Virus record (IMG/VR): IMGVR_UViG_3300033571_002253
Location: 1-47,951 of that record
Direction: 5' to 3' (one strand)
Origin: a virus
DNA length: 47,951 nucleotides
Shown: positions 37,101-46,100 of the stretch, in pieces
How the letters are laid out: the number at the start of each line of letters is the position of its first letter
Position numbering within the stretch: position 1 is the first letter of the stretch
Translations under genes and position numbers: made by a program
The notes under the pieces: generated by a model
Told to the model about the DNA's origin: nothing
The model's input: only the letters and a program-made list of their open reading frames with translations
Database searches by the model: none

Positions 37101-40100
37101 GCAATAAGAGAAAATATAGATGTTATTTCTAATATTGACCCTGCTAGTTACAACAATGCCAACAATACACAAACAGGTTTTGTTTGGGGAACAGCACAAG
37201 TAGGTACGGTTTGGTTTGATACATCAACTGTTCGTTTTATAAACTATCACCAAAATGACAACACATATAATGCTAGATATTGGGGAACATTATTCCCTGG
37301 AAGTGATGTAAGAATATATAGTTGGATAGCAAGCAATGTACCTCCAGTAGAATACCAAGGCCCGGGAACACCTAGAGATACTGGACTGTTCACAGTACAA
37401 ACTGTCTTGAATTCAAGTAATCAAGTCACTCCTGTATATTACTTTTGGGTCAGAGACACCGGTATCGTATTCCCTGATAAAACATTAGCAGATGTAACAG
37501 TAGCAGAGTATATAAACAATCCTCAGTCTTCGGGCATCAGTTACATGACTCCTATTTTGCCTGATGCATTTGCTTTGTATAATGTCCAAACTTACATTAA
37601 CGCAAATGATACAGTACTACACATAGGATATAATACTAGTAATGTAGAAGATGTTGCCCATACAGAATACACATTGATTCGTGAAGATTTTCCAAGTGAT
37701 TTCTTGCCTGGTTTACCTAATGTAGCAAAGGGCATAAATTATCCTGAATCATTATATGATAGGCTATTGGATAGTCTGTCGGGCACTGATGAAATCGGTA
37801 GTGTTGTTCCCGATCCTTTCTTGCCTAAAGCAGTACAATCTGGTGTATTAGTAAGACCAAAACAAAGTTTCTTCTATAACCGATTTACAGCACTACAGAA
37901 CTATTTGCAATATGCAAACTCAGTTATGTTGTTGTATCCAATCACCGAAATTCGCAGACCTACTTTCTTGGATGAAAGCGGAACATATTACAATGTTGCC
38001 GACTTCTATGAATATGTAAATTGGTGGGCAGTAGGATATAATGATAATACAAAATCTACATTACAAGTTCAGTTTTATGCAGACTTATCTACACTCAATG
38101 TACCACAAGGAACAATAGTTACAGTAGCACAAAATAGTCAAGGTCTAGCAGAAACTTATATCTACAATGGCGAAGGTATATGGAATAGAATAGGCTTACA
38201 AAATGGAACAATACGGTTTAAAGATGAACTATATGACTATGCTTTAGGCAAATATGGATTTGGTGGTGACTTCTTTAGTACTGCTCCATTTGATCAGTAC
38301 CCAAGTGAAGAAACAAGATGGATAGTTCGTGCAATCAACGAGCAAATCTTCACTAATGACCTATTGATTTATAGAAACAAGGGTCTGATATTGTTGTTCA
38401 ACTACATACAAAGTGAAACACATGAAAACCAAAACTACTTGCCTTGGTTAAATAAAACATCGTTAGTAGATGTTTCTCATACAATAAGAGAGTTGAAACC
38501 ATTACAAAACTTTGTAAGCGACAACCAAGAGTTCTTGTCTGGCTATGTAAATGAAGCAAAACCATATCATGTTGTGATAAAAGAATTCTTGTTTGAATAT
38601 AAAGGCACTGATATGTATCAGGGAAATATTTCTGACTTTGATTTGCCAGCAACTTACGATACAAATATAGATACTTTTGTAAGTCCTCAACTAGTATATA
38701 ACAACTCTAATACACCATATGAATTCTTGCCTGACAGTGCAGTTTGGAATAGAACTGAATATAACCAGTGGTTTAATAACTATGGTGTAAGTTTATCAGG
38801 ACAAGCAGATTACTACATGACTAATTTGGCAAGTTATGTTACATTGGCAAGCAATTTCTTGATTGTTGATAACATTTCGGGTTTCCCTGTACAGGGCGTA
38901 ATCAAGATTGCTGATGTAGGTGATGCAAACAAATTTGAATTCATAGGATATAACTCTATAGACAAAGAACTAAACATGCTTTTGGGATTAGTTCGAGGAG
39001 TCAACGGTTCTGAAATATATGACCACATCCCAGGTGAAAAAATATATATTGATTTGCCGAAAGTTTTGGTATTGAATGGCGGAAAGAGTTATACATCAAC
39101 ACCAAATGTAACCGCATATATTGACACAGTTAAATATCCATTGCCTAAAGAAGAAATGGTACTAGAAGCAGTAATGAACGGTGATAAAGTATCTAGTATA
39201 AATGTAATTAATGATGGATTAGGTTATGCGGTCACTCCTGAAATAATCATAGACCCTAGCATAGTATATGATTTTGACAGTATATTTGTAGACTTGTCTA
39301 ACAATACAATACAAGTGTTTGCACCTGAGTTGGCCACAGGAGAACTAGTAAAATATACAACAGGCAATAATAGTATAGGCGGATTAAAAACCAATCAGTA
39401 CTATTATGTAAATGTCCTTGAAACAGTACCGAATATAATCATAGCCTTGTATACAACTTACATTGACTGTGTAAATGATAATAATCGCATTGTATTCATG
39501 AGTACTGGTTCGGGAACACAAAGTCTACAATTGGGTGCAAGGGCTATACCTATCACTACAAGCAGCCCAATAAGAGAAAACAATATTACATTGCGTTTTG
39601 ACAGAACTAGTTATGATAGTCAAGTGACAAACTGGGAAGCAAATAGTTTCTATGCAGGAAACTTTATGGGTTCCTTTGAAAATAGCATAAACATGTCAAG
39701 TTCTAATATTGAGTTGAGTTCTGTAAATCCTGACATAAACAATATATTAGCAAGCAATGGCGGTATTGTATTCCCTATCGAGTCAGTAACTAATGATAGG
39801 CAGTTAGTATGGTCATCATTTGAACGAAATATACAATCAACTAATGGTTCTACTGATGTTATTACATTAGATGTTGATATTTCTACAGATAACGCTAGCG
39901 GTAGTACTATTGGATTTACTGTGGGCATGCCTGTAAAATTCATAGGTATTGTAGGCACAAGCAATATTGTGTTAGGAACAACATATTATATAAGTGAAAT
40001 CGTGAACACTACACAATTCAAGATTTCAAGCACACAATATGGCCCAACATTTGATGTAGGTTCGTTTACGCCATCAGTAGATGCATTTAAGTGTGTGACT

Positions 40101-43100
40101 GCACAAGTAATCGATACTGCTGTTGTTTCTGTTGTATATCCAGGCATCAGAAACGCAACAGCAACAAATGACACTAACAACACAATTACTGTTCCATTAG
40201 ATAAAATAGGTACAGGCGGCACACAAGGCTTGTATACTGGATTAAGCGTTGTGTTTACTGGAAATACATTTGGAAATGTAGAAGAAAATGTAGTTTACTT
40301 TGTTGCAAGCGTCATAGATGAAGAAACATTTACTATAAGCGAAAACAGTAATCCACTTACTATCAAAGGTACAAGCATCAACACAACTAATCAGTTGATT
40401 GTTTCAACAACTACGGGATTGAATGTAAATGACAAGATAATATTCAACTCAATGAGTATTAATGGGGTCAATACTTCTAACTTTGGAAACATCATAAAGG
40501 GCAATGTGTATTATGTAAAGGAAATTGGTGTCAATGTAATTTCACTAAGTGAGACAGTTGATGGTCCAGAGTTTGTTTTAAGTGCGATTCAAGCGAACGC
40601 ATATACATATGCCTTCTTTACAAGTCAAGAAGACACAGTAGATTTGTCTACAGCAACAGGCAACATGTCCATGAACATACAAATGCCTGTAAGCCCTGGT
40701 CAAGTCAATGGTCAAGAATTAACTTTCTATCAAACATCTGTGCAGTACCCAAATATTACTGGTACTACTTTTGGAAATCTCGTAGAACAGACAGTAGAAC
40801 AAGTATTAGCATCTCCTAACCGTATAGCAATAGACGGTAATATGGATAGACTATATAATGGATTCTCATTCAGAGTAGCAGATGATGTGGGCGGATTATA
40901 TTCTGATAGAACATACTACATGACTGGTCTACAAAACCTACAAATAGAGTGCGCATCAACAAGTAATACAACATCCACTATTAATGCGAACTTTAACGGT
41001 AATATCATGACTATTACTAGTAAAACAGGAACAGATTTACTCTATAAAGGAACACTCATCACAGGCACAGGATTATTCGAACCAATTTATATCACAGACT
41101 TCATAACAGGTTCAGGAGGTTTGGGTACATATACAATCAATACTGATTTCTTTGTGTATACTGAACTAAACGGGTTAACCGCAAGCACAGGTATAATAAC
41201 CACTGAAGCATCTTTCGACACAAATAGCATTTATGAGGGAATGCCTGCTGTATTCTCTGGTAATAATTTAGGTGGCATACAGTTGGGCTTAACATACTAT
41301 GTAAGAACAATAATTAATAGTACACAATTTACTATCTCTGCTCTCAAAAACAGAGCAAGTGTTGTATTAGACCCATCAGCAGGTACTATGACATTGACTG
41401 GCGCAGTATCAGCAAGTGCTTACTTAGATGTAGAAAATCTTGAAATAGGTGATACTTACGATATACAAACTATAGGCACTACTGATTTTACTACTGTGGG
41501 TGCAATATTAGAAACAAACGGTGCGTTTGTGGTTGGAGTAACTTATGTCATTCAAGATTTAGGAACTACACTGCAAGCAAGTTGGAACTCAATAGCAGGA
41601 ACAATAGGCGTAACTTATAATGTAAACGACACATTTACAGCAGTTATAAGTGGTTCAGGGGCGGGAAACGGCAAAGCATACCGTAAACAATTTACTGCAA
41701 CAAGTACAGGCATTGGTACAGGAACTGCGCTAGTACAGTTGACCAATGATGATACTCAAACAACATTAACACAAGAAATAATTTCAAACCCAACATTTGA
41801 CATTAGTTACATATTGGGCGGTTATAGAGCCATTGTTAACAATGGCGGAACTGGGTTTACTATAGATAACACCATTACTATCAATGGTAGTTTAGTAGGA
41901 GGCACAACTCCAGATAATAATGTAACATTGACTGTTGACACTATATATCCTATAGTTGCAGGCGTTAATGATTTAGATATACCAATCGAATCAAATGGAC
42001 AAATAACAAATGTAAGTTGTTCAGGAACACCTAATGAATTGTCAAATAACTATTATCTAAAAGTCAAAACAGCAAATTCATTTGAAGTTTATAGTGATAG
42101 TAGAATGACTGTACCAGTAAGTGGTCTAACTATTCCATATACTGGATTTACAACTACAACTGCTACAAGCATCACTGCTGCTAACGACAGAATCACTGTA
42201 TCTGATTCAACTATTTTCAATGTCAATGACCCTGTTGTATTTACAGGCAACATATTCACTAATGAGATAGTTTTAGGCAACACTTATTATATTTTCGATA
42301 AGCCAACTAGTACAACTGTAAGATTGACAGACAATCCAGGTGGAACAGTAATAAACTTTACAACTGACAGTTCAGGTTCGATGTCTATGACTACAGCAGG
42401 TAGTTATATGCTGTTGAATACACCTTTCTATGTAAATTCTAGCATTGTAAAATACAATAACAGAGTTTATGCGTGTGTTGTAAGTAACAATGATAGTGAG
42501 TTTGTATTTGGTAAGTGGGAAGAATTGAACAGCGGTGACCGTAGACTGAACGCAATGGATAGAGTTATAGGATACTACCAACCAACTGACAATATGCCTG
42601 GTGTAGAACTTGAACAATTGTTCGATGGAGTCACATACCCAAATACAACATATAAAGGAAATACTTTTGACTTATCTAGTCAGCATAGTATAAACACCAA
42701 CCTACAAGATCAAGTATTCTATCCAACTAATGTAAATTTGGCAAGCGCAATATTTAACGGTACCAATTATGTAGCAGTATCTAATATGCCTACATACAGT
42801 GGATTAGCAGCAGATATAGAAATATCAAATGATTGGTTGTTAGCAAAACTAGCAGATCAACCAATGTCATTGACTGATATTCTGTATGTCAACAACAAAT
42901 ATATCTTGACTGCTAACAATACTGCAATACCATTATTGGTTAGCAACGACGGAACAACATTTAGTGCCGATGGATACTATGTTCCATATTTGACTCCAGA
43001 AGTTGACATACCTTATGTCAAAACTAAGTTGATTGCAAGTGATTTATATTTCAATAATGTTGCATATGGTAATGGTAAGTATGTATTTGTAGGAAAAAAC

Positions 43101-46100
43101 ATCACTACTACTAGCGATTTAGCACTTTACAAAGAAACATATAAGTTCTCTAGCCCAACTACAGGAGAACTATACGGTGTTGCATACATAAACAATGATT
43201 TTTACACAGGATTTTTGGCTGTAGGGTATCAGGGAACAGACAAGACAATACTATACAGCACTGATGGATTAAGTTGGACTAAAGTATCATCTACTGCATA
43301 TAACTACGGTTCAGCAACAGTACCGCAACAAAACGCTACATTGAATGCCATAAGTTATGATGACGATTCAATAGTTGTAGTGGGTGAGCAAGGTGTGATA
43401 TACAAAGCTACATCGTTGAATGATTGGACACTGGTTCAAGTCGCTAACGATAATCTCAATGCGATAACATTTGCAGATAATACTTTTGTCGCCGTCGGTG
43501 ATCAGGGTATAGTTTATAAGAGCAATGATGCTGTATCATGGACATTGGTATCTACCCCTACAGTTGAAGATTTGAATGATGTGGTTTATGCTACAAATGT
43601 TTCGACATTTACTATTGTCGGAAACAATAATACTGTTCTACAGACTACAGATATAAATGCTATATCGGTTGTATATGATACTACTGAAATATTCAGCACT
43701 CCAGACCCTGTTTATACTGTACAGGGAGATATTTTCCAATCAGGCTATGCTCCAGAAGAATTAGTTGCAGGTGTAGTAACTGACCAACTAACTATGATTG
43801 TCACTACTCGTCCTGGCACTAACTGGCCTGCTGAAGAGTATGCACATGTTGGCTATAATGTGGTAAGCACAGAACTTGATGCAAACATAGATAATACATA
43901 TAGTTTTGATGGCTTAGTAAACATACCTGCAGAATTATCAGTGTTTGTAACACAATCAGGACTATCAACTACTATTTACGATACACTAGACTATACAGTT
44001 GATTGGGTCAACAAAACCATAGAACTAAACACTAATATAACCGGCTCAGACAAATTAAGAATTGATGTCTATGAAGTAGGAAATGGTGACCAATTAGTCA
44101 AATCTAACACTGACAATGACCCAATAATTAATAATAGTATCACTGGGTTTGATGAAATATATTTGAGTTGCAATTATGCAGGACAGCGTATCAACGGAGG
44201 CGGAATAGTACATCCAGATACCGGCACTATAGATGATGTTGCAACACAAACAGAAAGCACTAATGATTTAATAACTGTGTTAGATACTTCATTGTATCAA
44301 CCAAATGATGAAATAACCTTCGCAGGAACCGTGTTTGGCGGAGTTGTAGAAGGAACAATCTATTATGTGAAATCAATCAATATTGCTCAAAGTGCAATTA
44401 CTATAAGTGATAGTTTACTAGGAGGAATAGCAGGTCCTGTTTATTCCTTGACTAATGGCAATGGGTCGATGACTGTAATAATACAAACAGGCCCAGGTGA
44501 TTTTTATACTATGCCTGCAGTTTATCACAACGGCATTAAACTAGTACCCGGACATACAAACATAGTATTCAGAACTAAGTCAAGCAATAATTCAGTTGTG
44601 ACTTATACTACTTTGGGCTTGTTACCAAATCAAAAAATAGTATTTGGTGACAATATGATAGGAAGTTTGACACCTCATCAAACTTATTACATCAAGTCTG
44701 TTCTAAATGGCACAGAATTTACTGTTAGCAATACTATCGGTGGAACTACTATATCATTAACAGACGGAGTTGGATCTGCAATATTTGTCACAGAAGATTA
44801 TGCTGCATCAACAATAGAAAATAGTGTGAATGCTAAAATCATTCTATCTGAAAACTTTGATATATCTACAGATTATCTAGCATATAGTTTCTTTGCTGAA
44901 ACTGAACCAGCACAATATGGATATACAATACCAGAAACACAGGTTATAACAAGCACAGGTTCAAGTACATATACACTAACTAACTTCATAAACGAGCAAA
45001 ATTCTACAAACGCTATTGTTGAAATAGATGGCCGTAGAATTATGCCTGCTATTTCAATACCTTACGATACTGTACCATATAGCATTGGTGGATATGACTA
45101 TGATGATAATTATTATATAAACCCAGCCAACGACACAATTACATTCTATACAACTACTCCAACTGTTGGACAAAAGATAGCAATCACTACATTTAATGAC
45201 ACACAAAGACAGTACTTGAACACTCAGTATGGTGTGATTGCAAATGCTACAAATACATTTACATTGATAACTACTTACACAGTAGGTAGTTCAACAGCAC
45301 GAATCAATGTAACTGATACTGAAAACTTGATAGTAGGTACTCCAGTCATATTCACAGAAACAGGAGTATCTTTGGGTGCAGCAACAACCATTCCTGAAAT
45401 CATTGCAGGAACACAATACTATGTTACTGATATTGATTTAGCCTTTAATACTATTGCAATAAGTCAGGAAAGAAACGGACCTAACATGACATTTACTGCA
45501 ATTAGCGCATGTAGTATAAACCTAACTCAGTGGGAACAAGACAATGTTGATAGATTGTGGGTCACGGTAAATGGCTACAGGGTTCCATCAAGCAACTTAG
45601 TATTAGGCCCTGCAAATGAAGTAACTATACTATCACCTGTAATAGTTGTAGGAGATGAAGTCATAATTACTAGCATGATGCCTTCAGCGTCTCCGGACAG
45701 CGAGGTCTATATGCAACTAGTAGACAAGAATAATCAGGGTACAGTTTATAGAGCAAACAGTGGCACAAAAACTTATGTCACTCAATCTGTAACAGACTTA
45801 AACAATACCATAGTAGTAAATGATTTGTCAAATATAACTAACACTATAGTTCAAACCAATACTACACCTGTTAAAACACTGAACTACTACTTGATACCAT
45901 TGAACGCGAACAAAAATGACATATCAGATATCACGGTTTATAACAACAACATAACTAGATTGGGATATATTCCAAATGATTTCATACAACTTGAAGTGTC
46001 TGGTACTGGTCCATATGTGAAAATCTATGAAGGGTCTTATATAGAAACAGGCGATAGTTTAACCATAACAACTATTGAGGGTAAGATCATATATATCAAC

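Noticed and set aside
36449-40222. Several minus-strand ORFs of 60-105 aa inside the giant gene
   Set aside because: All lie opposite one continuous plus-strand frame, with Val/Leu/Ile/Thr-rich shadow composition.
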